Source: Frigidibacter sp. SD6-1 (lineage in GTDB: Bacteria; Pseudomonadota; Alphaproteobacteria; Rhodobacterales; Rhodobacteraceae). From it: a stretch of 64,000 bases of DNA. Of this stretch, positions 23,788 to 33,582 are shown piece by piece; the stretch's first letter is position 1; each line of letters opens with the position of its first letter. Under the pieces are notes generated by a model. That model did no database searches and was not told where the DNA came from. It saw nothing but the letters and a program-made list of their open reading frames with translations. The position numbers were made by a program, and so were the translations under genes. The stretch spans positions 1 to 64,000 of the forward strand of contig NZ_JARJNR010000008.1 in NCBI RefSeq assembly GCF_030143255.1, read 5' to 3'.

Positions 23788-24165
23788 TCAAGCCTCGGGC
23801 GACCAGGCTTCGTAATCCCGGCGGTCCGCCGGTCGGGCCTGGCGCAGCGATCCGGCGGGCGCATAGGCAAGGGGCGTGCCGGTCAGGTTTTCCTGATGGG
23901 GCTTTTCCCAGGGCTTGTGCTTCAGGGCCTTTTCGGTCGGCGGCTCGTCCCAGGTGAAATGCAGCCAGCCGTGCCAGTCGGGCGAGACGCGGCTCGCCTC
24001 GCACTCGCCATTGTAGATGACCCAGCGCCGCTTGCCGTCCCTGGTCTGGTAGAAGGCATTCCCCTGCGCATCCTCGCCGACCTTCCGGCCCTTGGCCCAG
24101 GTGAACAGCTGGGTGCCGAGGGTCTGGCTGTTCCACCAGGTGATGAGACGGAGCAGGAATTTCAT
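23788..24165 (-). CDS. NDUFA12-family protein (complex I accessory subunit)
   Basis: 125 residues of the NDUFA12/B17.2 family. Visible features are [14 protein letters not shown] near the N-terminus, then [19 protein letters not shown] (about 40-58) and the P-D-W-H-G-W-L-H segment. It is one of the supernumerary complex I subunits shared by Alphaproteobacteria and mitochondria. It lies downstream of the PBP1A gene, separated by three palindromes, and is the first gene of the NDUFA12-mlaD-DUF2155 group. Confidence 0.93.
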   Translation of the reverse strand: MKFLLRLITWWNSQTLGTQLFTWAKGRKVGEDAQGNAFYQTRDGKRRWVIYNGECEASRVSPDWHGWLHFTWDEPPTEKALKHKPWEKPHQENLTGTPLAYAPAGSLRQARPADRRDYEAWSPEA

Positions 24166-24241
24166 CGAAGTCCTCCGAAGGCGCGTCAGGCTCTCTATAC
24201 AGGCTGAGGCGGAAAGGTCCAGTGCCGGGCGCCCCGGCCCG

Positions 24242-24317
24242 GTTCGAAGAATTTTCGCGAAAATTCTTCGAACACCCGCCCCGCGGGGCGGAAAAGTCTT
24301 CGCGAAGACTTTTCCGC
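24242..24317. repeat. Three consecutive perfect palindromes
   Basis: Perfect inverted repeats of 32 bp (24242-24273, half-site GTTCGAAGAATTTTCG), 16 bp (24276-24291, half-site CCGCCCCG) and 30 bp (24288-24317, half-site GCGGAAAAGTCTTCG). The outer two share the centre TTCGCGAA. They fill most of the gap between the PBP1A stop and the NDUFA12 start. As RNA they would form strong hairpins; as DNA they could be protein sites. Confidence 0.9.
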
Positions 24318-24324
24318 ATCACCG

Positions 24325-26889
24325 TCAGTAAAGACCGCCCGACGAAACCGTGCCGAAATCGGCCTTCTTTGGGATGATCTTGCGTTCGCCATCCGCGGTG
24401 GTCACGGTCGTGGTGCCACCGCCCTCGTCGCCACCAACCTCCCCGATGGCGTAGAGCGGCAGATTCTGACCCATGGCAAAGCCGCCGTCGATGAGCGTAT
24501 CGAGGCCGAAGAGCGTCTCCTGCCCGTCGCGGAAATATTCCGCCTGGACAAAGTCGCCCGAGGCATCGTCGGTCAGCCTTTCGCCGGTGAACCGGTTGAT
24601 CTTGATGAAATGCCCCCCCGGCGGCACCTTGAACGATCCGCCGCCGTATTTCCTGATCGCCTCTTCCATGAAAGCCTGGAAGACCGGGACGCAGAGCGTG
24701 CCGCCGAAGGCGCCGGCGCCGAGCGTGCGCGGCTGGTCGTAGCCCATGTAGCACCCGGCCACGATGTTCGAGGAAAAGCCGATGAACCACACATCCTTGG
24801 CGTCGTTCGTCGTGCCGGTCTTGCCCGCGATCGGCACCGGCAGCCGGACGCCCGACCCCGAACCGCGCTGCACCACGCCCTGCATCATCGAGGTCAGCTG
24901 ATAGGCGGTGACCGCGTCCATCACCCGTTCGCGCTGCGAGCTGATCCGCGGGCCGGCGCCTTCGGGCAGGGTCGCGGCCGTGCAATCCTCGCAGGTGCGC
25001 TGGTCGTGGCGATAGATCGTGCGGCCCCAGCGGTCCTGCACGCGGTCAACGAGCGTCGGCTCCACCCGCTCGCCGCCATTGGCAAACATCGCATAGGCCG
25101 CGACCATCTTGAAAAGCGTCGTCTCCTGTGCGCCGAGTGCATTGGCCAAAAACGGCTCGAGCCGGTCATAAACCCCGAATTTCTCGGCATAGGTCGCGAC
25201 CAGTTCCATAGTGATTTCCTGCGCGATCCTGACGGTCATAAGGTTCCTGGACTGTTCGATCCCGGTTCGCATCGGCGTCGGTCCGTAGAATTTGTTCGAG
25301 GCGTTCTTAGGCCGCCACAGGCCCTGCGGCGTGTTCACCTCGATCGGGGCGTCGACGATGATCGTGGCGGGCGAGAAGCCGCTGTCGAGCGCGGCCGCAT
25401 AGACGAATGGCTTGAAACTCGACCCCGGCTGGCGCTGCGCCTGGGTCGCGCGGTTGAAGACCGACGACTGGTAGGAGAACCCGCCCTGCATGGCGATCAC
25501 GCGGCCGGTATTGACGTCCATCGCCATGAAGCCACCCTCGACCTCTGGCACCTGGCGGAGCGACCAGCGCTTGGGCGTGCCGTCTTCATTGGCAAGCTGG
25601 GTGACCAGAACCACATCGCCCGCCGCCACCAGATCACCCGCGACCTTGGCCTTCCTGGCAAGTGTCCCGTCCTCGAGCCGCTTGCGCGCCCAGGTCACAT
25701 CCTCGGCCGGAATCCAATGGCCGTCGCCATCTTCCTCGACGCCTTCGATCCCGACACGCGCGCTGGTGTCGCCGACCTCCAGAACGACCGCTGGGAACCA
25801 GCCCGGCACATCGCGGGGCACATCGACGATCTCGGCCAACGCCTGACGCCAGGTCGGTTCGTCGGCCAGCGCTTCGGTCGGCAGTGTCAGCTTCGTGCCG
25901 CGCCAGACGCCCTGGCCGCGGTCGTATTTCTCCAGCGCTTCCTGCAGGGCCGCGGCCGCCGCCGCCTGCATCACCGGCTCGACCGTCGCGCGGATCGTCA
26001 GACCGCCGCCGAAGAACTCCTCTTCGCCGAAGCTCTTCGACAGCTGGCGCCTGATCTCGTCGGTGAAATAGTCGCGCGGCGGCAGGCTGCCCTTGAACGA
26101 GGGGTAATCGCCGCCCTGCACGGTCTTCAGCGGCGCCGCGACAGCCGCCTCATAGGCGGCCTTGTCGAGATAGCCGTTCTGGAACATCTCTCGCAGCACG
26201 AAATTCCGCCGCTCGACCGCCTTTTCGCGGTTCTTGACCGGATGATAAGAGTAAGGCGCCTTGGGCAGCGCGGCGAGATAGGCCGCTTCCTCGGGGCGCA
26301 GCTCCGACAGGGTCTTGTTGAAATAGGTCTGGGCGGCGGAGGCAACGCCGAAGGACTGGAAACCGAGGTCGATCTCGTTGAGATAAAGTTCCAGTATCTT
26401 GTCCTTGGGCAGGGCGTCGACGAGCCGCGTGGCCAGGATCAGTTCCTTGATCTTGCGCTCGACCGTCCGGTCGCCCGACAGAAGGAAGTTTTTCGCGACC
26501 TGCTGGGGAATGGTCGAGGCGCCGCGCAGGTTCTTGCCCCCTGATTTCACCGCCTCGTAAAGCGCGCCCGCCATGCCGCGCGCATCGAACCCGCCATGAC
26601 TGTAGAAATTCTTGTCCTCGGCCGAGATGAAGGCCTGCTTCACCAGATCGGGAATTTCCTCGATCGGGGCGAATATGCGCCGTTCGGTGGCGAATTCGTC
26701 CATGAGCCGCCCTTCGCCGGAATAGATCCGGCTGATGGTGCGGGGCGTGTAATTGGCAAGCGTCTCGTGATCGGGCAGATCGTGGCTATAGACCCAGAAT
26801 ACCGCGCCAAGGCCGATCGCTGCGATGGCGAGCGCGGTGACAGCCCAGCTGAACAGGGCGCCGACAAACGACAGAATGAAACGGACCAC
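24325..26889 (-). CDS. mrcA: Penicillin-binding protein 1A
   Basis: 854 residues, bifunctional class A PBP. It has an N-terminal membrane helix (about 8-32), then the glycosyltransferase domain with A-F-I-S-A-E-D-K-N-F-Y-S-H-G-G (catalytic Glu near 91). The transpeptidase domain has S-S-F-K-P-F (SxxK Ser), a second motif S-R-N-L and K-T-G-T-T-N-D. It polymerises and cross-links peptidoglycan in the periplasm. Upstream amiC is transcribed in the same direction, as in many Alphaproteobacteria where the two are neighbours. Confidence 0.96.
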   Translation of the reverse strand: MVRFILSFVGALFSWAVTALAIAAIGLGAVFWVYSHDLPDHETLANYTPRTISRIYSGEGRLMDEFATERRIFAPIEEIPDLVKQAFISAEDKNFYSHGGFDARGMAGALYEAVKSGGKNLRGASTIPQQVAKNFLLSGDRTVERKIKELILATRLVDALPKDKILELYLNEIDLGFQSFGVASAAQTYFNKTLSELRPEEAAYLAALPKAPYSYHPVKNREKAVERRNFVLREMFQNGYLDKAAYEAAVAAPLKTVQGGDYPSFKGSLPPRDYFTDEIRRQLSKSFGEEEFFGGGLTIRATVEPVMQAAAAAALQEALEKYDRGQGVWRGTKLTLPTEALADEPTWRQALAEIVDVPRDVPGWFPAVVLEVGDTSARVGIEGVEEDGDGHWIPAEDVTWARKRLEDGTLARKAKVAGDLVAAGDVVLVTQLANEDGTPKRWSLRQVPEVEGGFMAMDVNTGRVIAMQGGFSYQSSVFNRATQAQRQPGSSFKPFVYAAALDSGFSPATIIVDAPIEVNTPQGLWRPKNASNKFYGPTPMRTGIEQSRNLMTVRIAQEITMELVATYAEKFGVYDRLEPFLANALGAQETTLFKMVAAYAMFANGGERVEPTLVDRVQDRWGRTIYRHDQRTCEDCTAATLPEGAGPRISSQRERVMDAVTAYQLTSMMQGVVQRGSGSGVRLPVPIAGKTGTTNDAKDVWFIGFSSNIVAGCYMGYDQPRTLGAGAFGGTLCVPVFQAFMEEAIRKYGGGSFKVPPGGHFIKINRFTGERLTDDASGDFVQAEYFRDGQETLFGLDTLIDGGFAMGQNLPLYAIGEVGGDEGGGTTTVTTADGERKIIPKKADFGTVSSGGLY

Positions 26890-26984
26890 GAGCGCTCTCC
26901 TTACCGGCGCGAGCTATAAACCGTACGGATGGCAGGGTCAAAACAAGTTCGGGCGGGTCACGGTTGCGGGCGCGCGCCCGCCGG

Positions 26985-28217
26985 TCACTGCCGGATCAGC
27001 GTGGCCTCGGCCGCGTCGGCCACCGCCCAGTCGGCGAGCGCTGTGACGATCGCCTCCTGCATTGCCGTGCGCCAGGCCGGATCGGCCATGCGCGCGCGGT
27101 CCTTGGCGGACGAGAGAAAGCCCAGTTCCAGAAGAAGCGAGGGAATGTCGGCCGATTTCAGCACCGAGAAATCCGCAGTTTGGATCGGATGGCGATGCGT
27201 CTTCAGTCCTGCGGTCTTGAGGGCGGAAACAAGCGCATCGGCCAGACGGTCGGCGCGCGGCCGCGTCTCCTGCCGGGCAAGGTCCATCAGCACGCCCGCC
27301 ACCGCGTCATCCTGACCGCTGAGATCAAGGCCCGCCAGAATGTCGGCCCGGTCGTGGCGCTCCGCAAGACGCTCGGCAGCCTCTTCAGAGGCTTTCTCAT
27401 CCAGCTTGTAGATCGTGGCACCGGTGGCCGTCCCCTCCTCCAGCGCGTCGGCGTGGAGCGAGAGAAAGACGTCGGCGCGCGCGGCCCTCGCGATGGAGAT
27501 ACGCTTTTCCAGCGGCACGAACTGGTCTTCGGTCCGGGTCAGTTCCACGTCCATGCCCGCGCGGCGGAGCCTCTCGGCCAGTTCGAGCGCGAAACCGAGG
27601 ACAAGATGCGCCTCACGCTCCTTGCCCGCTTCGGCGCCGGGGTCGATGCCGCCGTGGCCGGGGTCGAGTGTAACGCGCAAGGGCCGGTCGCCGCGCTGGC
27701 GGGTGAGCGGATGGGGGGCGGGTTGCGCGGCGGGTGTCTCGTCGCGGACAGTGGCGGCGCTGTCGGCGACCCTGCGCTCATAATCCGCCGAATTCGTCGG
27801 GCGGAAGATAAGAAGGATGCGGGCGGTTCCGTCGGGCCCGCTCACTTCCTGCGATTTGTCCAGCGCGAGAGGGATGTCGACAAGTGCCACCAGCCGCGAC
27901 CAGCCCGGCCGGAACCGGCCCCAGTGCAGGTCCGCGACCCGGTCGGAGCGGCCGAGACCTGCCGCCGCATGGCCGTCGAAGTTCACCTCCTGGAACTCGA
28001 CCACAAGGCGGAGCGGGTTGTCGAGATAGAGAACGCGGTAGGGCACGGGCTGGCTGAGCGACAGTTCGATCCGGACCCCCTGCCCCTCGTCGGTCAGGAC
28101 CGAACGGTCGAGGTCCAGTTCGGCGAGTGGGCTGAGCGTCTGGGCGGCCACGCAGGTCGCGCCGATGGCGAAGAGACATGCAAGCAGCACCGTGATCCGC
28201 GTCAGCGCCCGGTTCAC
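26985..28217 (-). CDS. amiC: N-acetylmuramoyl-L-alanine amidase (AmiC type)
   Basis: 410 residues. It has a signal peptide (about 1-24, I-T-V-L-L-A-C-L-F-A-I-G), then an AMIN domain (about 30-140) for envelope targeting. The C-terminal Amidase_3 zinc domain includes L-D-P-G-H-G-G-I-D-P-G-A-E and a late E-L-G-F-L-S-S. It cuts the amide between MurNAc and the peptide at cell separation. GTG 28217 is chosen because it opens straight into the signal peptide. The longer frame would have an unlikely 80-residue leader crossing the divergent dsbA promoter. Confidence 0.92.
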   Translation of the reverse strand: MNRALTRITVLLACLFAIGATCVAAQTLSPLAELDLDRSVLTDEGQGVRIELSLSQPVPYRVLYLDNPLRLVVEFQEVNFDGHAAAGLGRSDRVADLHWGRFRPGWSRLVALVDIPLALDKSQEVSGPDGTARILLIFRPTNSADYERRVADSAATVRDETPAAQPAPHPLTRQRGDRPLRVTLDPGHGGIDPGAEAGKEREAHLVLGFALELAERLRRAGMDVELTRTEDQFVPLEKRISIARAARADVFLSLHADALEEGTATGATIYKLDEKASEEAAERLAERHDRADILAGLDLSGQDDAVAGVLMDLARQETRPRADRLADALVSALKTAGLKTHRHPIQTADFSVLKSADIPSLLLELGFLSSAKDRARMADPAWRTAMQEAIVTALADWAVADAAEATLIRQ

Positions 28218-28386
28218 AATCGCGACACAGGCCCTTGCCCCCCTTGCAGCCGACACGTCAACCTTCCTATCCTGCCCCGACCTCGCGCCTTCCCTCTTCT
28301 CAGCGGGCGCGGCTGCGGTCAATGGTCCCGCTACAGAACAATCGCGGCCGGGAGCCGCGGCAAGACAGTGAACGAAAGGCATCTTG

Positions 28387-29145
28387 ATGCGCAGTCTCCT
28401 TCCCCTCTCCCTGGCAGCGGGGCTTGCAGCGGGGCTCCTTGCCTCTACGGCGCTTGCCTTCGATCCGGCCAGCATGAGTGACGCCGAGAAAGAGGCGTTT
28501 GGCGCGGCGGTGCGCGCCTACCTGCTGGAGCATCCCGAAGTCCTGTCCGAGGTTGTGCAGGCGCTGGAGGCGAAACGGGCCACCGCGCAGGCCGAGGGCG
28601 ACAAGGCAATCGTGGCCGCCAATGCCGCCGAAATCTTCGCCGATCCTTCGAGTTTTGTCGGGGGCAATCCCGAAGGCGGGCTGACGGTCGTCGAGTTTCT
28701 CGATTATCGCTGCGGCTATTGCCGCAAGGCCCATGCCGAAGTCGCGGAGCTGGTGCGGTCGGACGGCGACATCCGTTATGTGGTCAAGGAGTTCCCGATT
28801 CTCGGCGAGGAATCGCTTCTGGCCTCGCGCTTCGCCATTGCTGCGCTGCAGGTGGCGGGGCCGGAAGCCTATGAGAAGGTCAATTCCGGCTTCTACGAAG
28901 GCTTCCGCGGCGATGTGACGACCGAGACGCTGAGCGCATTCGCCGCCGCGCTCGGCCTCGACCCGGCGCCGATCCTTGCCCGAATGAACGCGCCCGAAGT
29001 GACGGCGATCATCGAAGCCAATCACCTTCTGGCGCAGCGGATGGACATTTCCGGCACGCCGACCTTCGTCATCGGCGATCAGGTGCTGCGTGGTTTCGCG
29101 CCGCTCGAGGCGATGCGCCAGATCGTCGAGGACGCGCGGAGCTGA
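28387..29145 (+). CDS. DsbA-family thiol:disulphide oxidoreductase
   Basis: 252 residues. It has a signal peptide (about 1-24, ending T-A-L-A-F), an N-terminal helical region (about 28-85; Y-L-L-E-H-P-E-V-L) and a thioredoxin-fold domain with active site C-G-Y-C (F-L-D-Y-R-C-G-Y-C-R-K-A-H near 110) and the cis-Pro loop I-S-G-T-P-T-F-V near 220. This is the Com1/ScsC-like subgroup. It would form or isomerise disulphides in periplasmic proteins. Divergent from amiC. Confidence 0.92.
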   Translation: MRSLLPLSLAAGLAAGLLASTALAFDPASMSDAEKEAFGAAVRAYLLEHPEVLSEVVQALEAKRATAQAEGDKAIVAANAAEIFADPSSFVGGNPEGGLTVVEFLDYRCGYCRKAHAEVAELVRSDGDIRYVVKEFPILGEESLLASRFAIAALQVAGPEAYEKVNSGFYEGFRGDVTTETLSAFAAALGLDPAPILARMNAPEVTAIIEANHLLAQRMDISGTPTFVIGDQVLRGFAPLEAMRQIVEDARS

Positions 29146-29151
29146 CGACGC

Positions 29152-29179
29152 CTCCTCGACGCACTTCGTGCACTCGTCG
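29152..29179. repeat. GAGTGCACGAAGTGC-type repeat, copy 3 (inverted)
   Basis: The minus strand has core GAGTGCACGAAGTGC with CGAC and GTCGAGGAG flanks, differing from 42302-42329 at three of 28 positions. It lies just after the dsbA-like gene. Confidence 0.6.
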
Positions 29180-29233
29180 GGCGCCGGTTCCAAGCGCGCT
29201 GTGTCTTTCGACGCATGACCGCTCGGAAAGCAG

Positions 29234-29261
29234 AACGGCCGGGGGCGCCCCCGGCCGTTTT
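29234..29261. terminator. Bidirectional terminator between dsbA-like gene and recA
   Basis: A perfect 26-bp palindrome (half AACGGCCGGGGGC) followed by TT on the plus strand. It sits between the convergent dsbA-like and recA stops, so it can end both transcripts. Confidence 0.75.
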
Positions 29262-29281
29262 CCTTTGCCTGGCCCGTCCGC

Positions 29282-30352
29282 TCAGGCTTCCATCACATCG
29301 TCGCCCTCTTCAGCAGAGGTGCCGAAATCCAGCCCGTGGCTCGCGCGGATCTTGTCCTCGATGGCGAAGGCCACGTCGGGATTGTCCTTCAGGAACTGCT
29401 TGGCATTCTCGCGGCCCTGGCCGATCCGCTCGTCACCATAGGAATACCAGGCGCCCGACTTCTCCACGACACCGGCCTTCACGCCGAGGTCTACCAGTTC
29501 GCCGGTCTTCGAAATGCCCTCGCCATACATGATGTCGAACTCGACCTGCTTGAAAGGCGGCGCGACCTTGTTCTTCACCACCTTCACGCGGGTCGTGTTG
29601 CCGACAACCTCGTCGCGATCCTTGATCGCGCCGATGCGGCGGATGTCGAGCCGGACGGAGGCGTAGAACTTCAGCGCATTGCCGCCCGTCGTGGTTTCGG
29701 GATTGCCGAACATCACGCCGATCTTCATGCGGATCTGGTTGATGAAGATCACCATGCAGTTCGACCGGCTGATCGAGGCGGTGAGCTTGCGCATCGCCTG
29801 GCTCATGAGCCGCGCCTGGGCGCCGACGGTGGCATCGCCCATGTCGCCCTCGATCTCGGCCTTGGGCGTCAGTGCCGCGACCGAATCGACCACCACCAGG
29901 CTGACCGCGCCGGACCTGACCAGCGTATCGACGATTTCCAGCGCCTGCTCGCCGGTGTCGGGCTGCGAGATCAAGAGCTCGTCCAGGTTCACGCCCAGTT
30001 TCTTCGCATAGAGCGGATCGAGCGCATGTTCGGCGTCGACAAAGGCGCAGACGCCACCCTTCTTCTGCTCTTCCGCAACGACATGTAGCGTCAGCGTCGT
30101 CTTGCCCGACGATTCCGGCCCGTAGATCTCGACCACGCGCCCCTTCGGCAGGCCGCCGATGCCGAGCGCGATGTCGAGACCGAGCGAGCCGGTCGAGGTC
30201 GCCTCGATCTCCAGCACCGGATTGTTCGTGCCGAGTTTCATGATCGAGCCCTTGCCGAACTGCCGTTCGATCTGGGCCAGCGCACTGTCGAGCGCCTTCT
30301 GCTTGTCTGCCGTGCGCTTGTCGTTCATGTCGAAAAGGTTCGCTGCTGCCAT
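29282..30352 (-). CDS. recA: Recombinase RecA
   Basis: 356 residues. Walker A is G-P-E-S-S-G-K-T-T (about 74-82) and L2 region [11 protein letters not shown] lies near 225. [10 protein letters not shown] is a normal alphaproteobacterial N-terminus and fixes the start at 30352. RecA forms filaments on single-stranded DNA, drives recombination and promotes LexA self-cleavage. An alphaproteobacterial SOS box lies 51 bp upstream. Confidence 0.98.
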   Translation of the reverse strand: MAAANLFDMNDKRTADKQKALDSALAQIERQFGKGSIMKLGTNNPVLEIEATSTGSLGLDIALGIGGLPKGRVVEIYGPESSGKTTLTLHVVAEEQKKGGVCAFVDAEHALDPLYAKKLGVNLDELLISQPDTGEQALEIVDTLVRSGAVSLVVVDSVAALTPKAEIEGDMGDATVGAQARLMSQAMRKLTASISRSNCMVIFINQIRMKIGVMFGNPETTTGGNALKFYASVRLDIRRIGAIKDRDEVVGNTTRVKVVKNKVAPPFKQVEFDIMYGEGISKTGELVDLGVKAGVVEKSGAWYSYGDERIGQGRENAKQFLKDNPDVAFAIEDKIRASHGLDFGTSAEEGDDVMEA

Positions 30353-30402
30353 TGTCCCGTTCCTTATTTCACACCCCGCCCATGGCGGCAATGTCGCCTG
30401 AT

Positions 30403-30417
30403 GTTCGCCTCTTGTTC
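30403..30417. promoter_or_regulatory. LexA-binding SOS box of recA
   Basis: GTTC-GCCTCTT-GTTC (GAAC-N7-GAAC on the recA strand) exactly fits the direct-repeat LexA site of Rhodobacter and other Alphaproteobacteria. It is placed 51 bp before the recA start codon. Confidence 0.88.
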
Positions 30418-30551
30418 TCATCCTTATGAGATCAAAAAGAGAACATTTCAATCAAATTCTTCCGATAGTCTCCGCGCTCTTCCTTAAGAACTGGTTTACG
30501 GCTTGCCTCGGCGCCGGGCGGGCGGCTAGAGACCGCGGGAAGGGGTGTTTC

Positions 30552-31145
30552 ATGCTGATATTCTGGAAAGAGCGGCTCGTGCTGCTTGCCACGCCCAAGA
30601 CGGGCTCTACCTCGATAGAGACCGCGCTCGAGCAGATGGCGCATGTGGCGATCCGCCGCCCGCCGGAGCTGAAGCACCTGTCCGCCCCCGCCTATCACGA
30701 TCACATGGGGCCGATGCTGGAACATGCCGCGGGCGAACGCTTCACCACCGTGGCCTTGATGCGCGATCCGATCGACTGGCTCGGCAGCTGGTGGCGGTAC
30801 CGCCAGCGCGATGATATCCGCGACATGCCGCGTTCGACCGCGGGCATGAGTTTCGAAGAGGCTGTCCTGTCGCATCTCGACGACCGTGCGGGCGGGCCGA
30901 TGAATGTGGGCTCGCAGGGTCAGTTCCTGGGGCTGCGCGGCGGACACGCGCCGGTCGATCAGGTCTTCCGCTATGAAGAGATCGACCGGTTCGTGCATTT
31001 CCTCGAAGATCGTCTGGGGTGCGAGCTGATCCTGCCGCGGCTGAACGTGTCGCCGAAAGGAAAGATGGATCTGTCAGACGCAACCGTCGCGCGCCTCAAG
31101 GCGAAACTGGCGCGAGACTGCGACTATTACGCGACCCTTGCCTGA
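30552..31145 (+). CDS. Sulfotransferase-family protein
   Basis: 197 residues. L-L-A-T-P-K-T-G-S-T-S-I-E-T-A-L (about 12-27) is the 5'-phosphosulfate loop of PAPS-dependent sulfotransferases, and V-A-L-M-R-D-P-I-D-W (about 68-77) matches the 3'-phosphate-binding strand. The protein is shorter than most sulfotransferases. The acceptor is unknown; polysaccharide or lipid are possible. The ATG at 30552 has AAGGGG upstream; the open frame from 30426 would run over the recA promoter. Convergent with cckA. Confidence 0.75.
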   Translation: MLIFWKERLVLLATPKTGSTSIETALEQMAHVAIRRPPELKHLSAPAYHDHMGPMLEHAAGERFTTVALMRDPIDWLGSWWRYRQRDDIRDMPRSTAGMSFEEAVLSHLDDRAGGPMNVGSQGQFLGLRGGHAPVDQVFRYEEIDRFVHFLEDRLGCELILPRLNVSPKGKMDLSDATVARLKAKLARDCDYYATLA

Positions 31146-31161
31146 CCGGCCGAGCGCTCGG

Positions 31162-33468
31162 TCACTGCATCTGGCTTTGCACCGTGGCGGTCAGTTCCGA
31201 CAGCGAGAAGGGCTTGGGCAGGAAGATCGCATTCTCGATCCTTTCGCGGTCTTCGGTCAGCGCCTCCTCCGAATAGCCCGAGACGAAGACGACACGGGTG
31301 TTCGGCCGGTCCTTGAGCGCCTGCCGGACCCAGGTCGGCCCGTCCAGACCGGGCATGATCACGTCGGTGACGAAGACATCGACGGCGAGCGCGCGGTCGG
31401 AGAGAACCTTCAGCGCCTCCTCGGCATTCTCCGCCTCGATCACCGTGAAGCCGCGCATCTTCAGCGCCCGCGCGGCGAAGGCGCGCACCGGTGCCTCGTC
31501 CTCGACCAGAAGCACGACGCCCTGGCCGACGGGTGCTGCGCGCCGCGCGGGCGGCGGCGCCTCGGGCGCAGCTTCCTCCTCGGCGCCGCGCTGATAGGCG
31601 GGGAAGAAGAGGGCAAAGGTCGTGCCCTCGCCCAGGATCGAATCACAGAAGATATAGCCGCCCGACTGCTTGACGATGCCGTAGGCCGTCGAAAGGCCGA
31701 GCCCCGTGCCCTCGCCCGGCCGCTTGGTGGTGAAGAAGGGCTCGAAGATCTTCTCGATCTTGTCGGGCGCGATGCCGGTGCCCTGATCGGCGACGCGGAC
31801 CATGACATAGTCGCCCGCAGGCACGCTGGCACGGTCGCGTTTGAGGTCCGAGGCCAGCCGCACATTCTCGGTCGAGATCAGGATCCGGCCCCCGTCCGGC
31901 ATCGCATCGCGGGCATTGACCACGAGGTTCATGATCACCTGTTCCAGCTGCCGCCGGTCGGCGCGGATCGGGCAAAGCTCCGGCTCGTGCTGCAGGATCA
32001 GTTCCACCTTCTCGCCGACCAGCCGGTTCAGAAGATGGGTCAGGTCGGACATCGTGTCGCGCAGGTCGATGACCGCCGGTTTCAGCGTCTGCTTGCGCGA
32101 GAAGGCCAGAAGCTGGCCGACGAGCGAGGCGGCGCGATTGGCGTTCTGGTTGATCTGGATGAGGTCGGCATAGTCGGGATCGGACTTGTCGTGACGCAGA
32201 AGCAGCAGGTCGCAATGGCCGGAAATCGCGGTCAGCAGATTGTTGAAATCATGCGCGACCCCGCCCGCAAGCTGGCCGATCGCCTGCATTTTCTGGCTCT
32301 GCACGAACTGCGCCTCGAGCGTTTTCAGCTGCGTCGCGTCCGACAGGATCGCCATCAGCCCGGTGCGGCCCTCCTCGTAGACGCGCGAGAGCATCACCTG
32401 CAGGTAGGTATCCTCGGCGACGCCACGAAGCCGCAGCACTTCGGGACGGTTCTCGGCCCGGCCGCTCATCGCGTCATGCAGCCAGTCGGCGACCGGCCGG
32501 CCGAGCCCTTCCAGAATGTCCGAAAGTGCGGTGCCCGGCTGCTGCTCGCCGATCAGGCCGCGGGCGGCGCGGTTGGCCTCGCGCAGCTCGCCCCGGGCGC
32601 TCAGCCTGAGAAGCGCGACCGGCAGCCGGTCGAACGCGGTCGGGTCATGGGCGCCGGTCGGATTGCCCCTGGTCGGCAGGAAATAGATCTCGCGCCGCCC
32701 GCCCTGCCCCTCGACCTCGGCCACCAGCGCGTTCACCGGCCCGTCGACGCCCGAAATCTCGTTCTCCTCGCCCGGGCGGATCGGCAGGTCGGTGAAGATG
32801 CGGTCGAGTGTCTTAACCCGTTCGCCGGTAATGCGCCGGAGCGCCTCGTTCATGAAAAGGATCGTGCCGGTCTTCGACACGGTCAGCATCGGCAGGCTGA
32901 TCGATTCTGCCCCCCGCCCGCCGGTCGCGCGTTCTGCCATATCCTCAAGCCGCCAGAGAAAGCCCTGCGCGCCGATCCGGTGCACCGACAGCCGCACATG
33001 GCCACGCCGCGTCACCAGATCCTCGCGCGCCGCGCCATGACCCTCGGCACGGTTCTGCAGGCGGAAGAGGACGGCGGCGGGATTTGCGAATATCTCCGAC
33101 AGCGCCCGGGCGAGTGTCTCGCCCTCGCGCGGGCCGAACCGGTCAAGCGCGGCACGGTTGAGATATTTCAGCTGGCCTTCGCCGTCGGTGGTGAAACTCG
33201 GCGCGGCATCAAGCGCCACGAACGTGGCCAGATGACGGTAAAGCTGGCCATCGACCCGCTTGCGCTTCAGCGCGACCAGCGCCACGACGACGGCAAGCGC
33301 CGCCAGCGTGCCTGCGAGCGCGAAGACCGCAGGTTCGATCCGCCCGACCGGCAACAGAAAGCCCGCTGCCGCAAGCATCCCTGCCGCAAGCGCCAGATAA
33401 AGGCCATGCGGTGCGAGCGTCCCGGCGGTCTTGACCACCGGATGTTCAGTCAGGGCAGGATCCGACAC
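31162..33468 (-). CDS. cckA: Cell-cycle hybrid histidine kinase CckA
   Basis: 768 residues. Two membrane helices (about 20-65) are followed by PAS-like sensor regions (about 80-370). The HisKA domain has [17 protein letters not shown] (phospho-His near 405), and the ATPase domain has N-A-R-D-A-M-P and G-E-G-T-G-L-G-L-S. The receiver domain has V-T-D-V-I-M-P-G. CckA phosphorylates CtrA and CpdR through ChpT, and chpT is at 52976-53593. Start is GTG 33468. A CtrA-type box lies 51 bp upstream, suggesting feedback. In Rhodobacterales this relay controls motility, gene transfer agent and cell-cycle genes. Confidence 0.95.
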   Translation of the reverse strand: MSDPALTEHPVVKTAGTLAPHGLYLALAAGMLAAAGFLLPVGRIEPAVFALAGTLAALAVVVALVALKRKRVDGQLYRHLATFVALDAAPSFTTDGEGQLKYLNRAALDRFGPREGETLARALSEIFANPAAVLFRLQNRAEGHGAAREDLVTRRGHVRLSVHRIGAQGFLWRLEDMAERATGGRGAESISLPMLTVSKTGTILFMNEALRRITGERVKTLDRIFTDLPIRPGEENEISGVDGPVNALVAEVEGQGGRREIYFLPTRGNPTGAHDPTAFDRLPVALLRLSARGELREANRAARGLIGEQQPGTALSDILEGLGRPVADWLHDAMSGRAENRPEVLRLRGVAEDTYLQVMLSRVYEEGRTGLMAILSDATQLKTLEAQFVQSQKMQAIGQLAGGVAHDFNNLLTAISGHCDLLLLRHDKSDPDYADLIQINQNANRAASLVGQLLAFSRKQTLKPAVIDLRDTMSDLTHLLNRLVGEKVELILQHEPELCPIRADRRQLEQVIMNLVVNARDAMPDGGRILISTENVRLASDLKRDRASVPAGDYVMVRVADQGTGIAPDKIEKIFEPFFTTKRPGEGTGLGLSTAYGIVKQSGGYIFCDSILGEGTTFALFFPAYQRGAEEEAAPEAPPPARRAAPVGQGVVLLVEDEAPVRAFAARALKMRGFTVIEAENAEEALKVLSDRALAVDVFVTDVIMPGLDGPTWVRQALKDRPNTRVVFVSGYSEEALTEDRERIENAIFLPKPFSLSELTATVQSQMQ

Positions 33469-33518
33469 ATCGCCCCCGGGGAATGAGATTCGTTCAAGGC
33501 ATTCCGACCCCGAAATGC

Positions 33519-33534
33519 TTAAGCGGCAATTAAC
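33519..33534. promoter_or_regulatory. CtrA-type box upstream of cckA
   Basis: TTAA-GCGGCAA-TTAAC fits the full CtrA consensus TTAA-N7-TTAAC. It lies 51 bp before the cckA start codon in the 114-bp gap to rsmB. GATTC (GANTC) CcrM sites also lie nearby, at about 33487 and 33577. Confidence 0.6.
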
Positions 33535-33582
33535 CCGCGCAATGACAACCTGGGATTGTGTACTTTTCGCGACCGATTCGCG

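Noticed and set aside
24610-26544. 644-codon open frame antisense to the PBP1A gene
   Set aside because: Shadow of the PBP1A frame; Arg/Gly/Leu-rich with no motif.
31138-33486. 782-codon open frame antisense to cckA
   Set aside because: It is a shadow of the high-GC cckA reading frame; the product is Arg/His/Gln-rich with no domain, and cckA is unmistakable.
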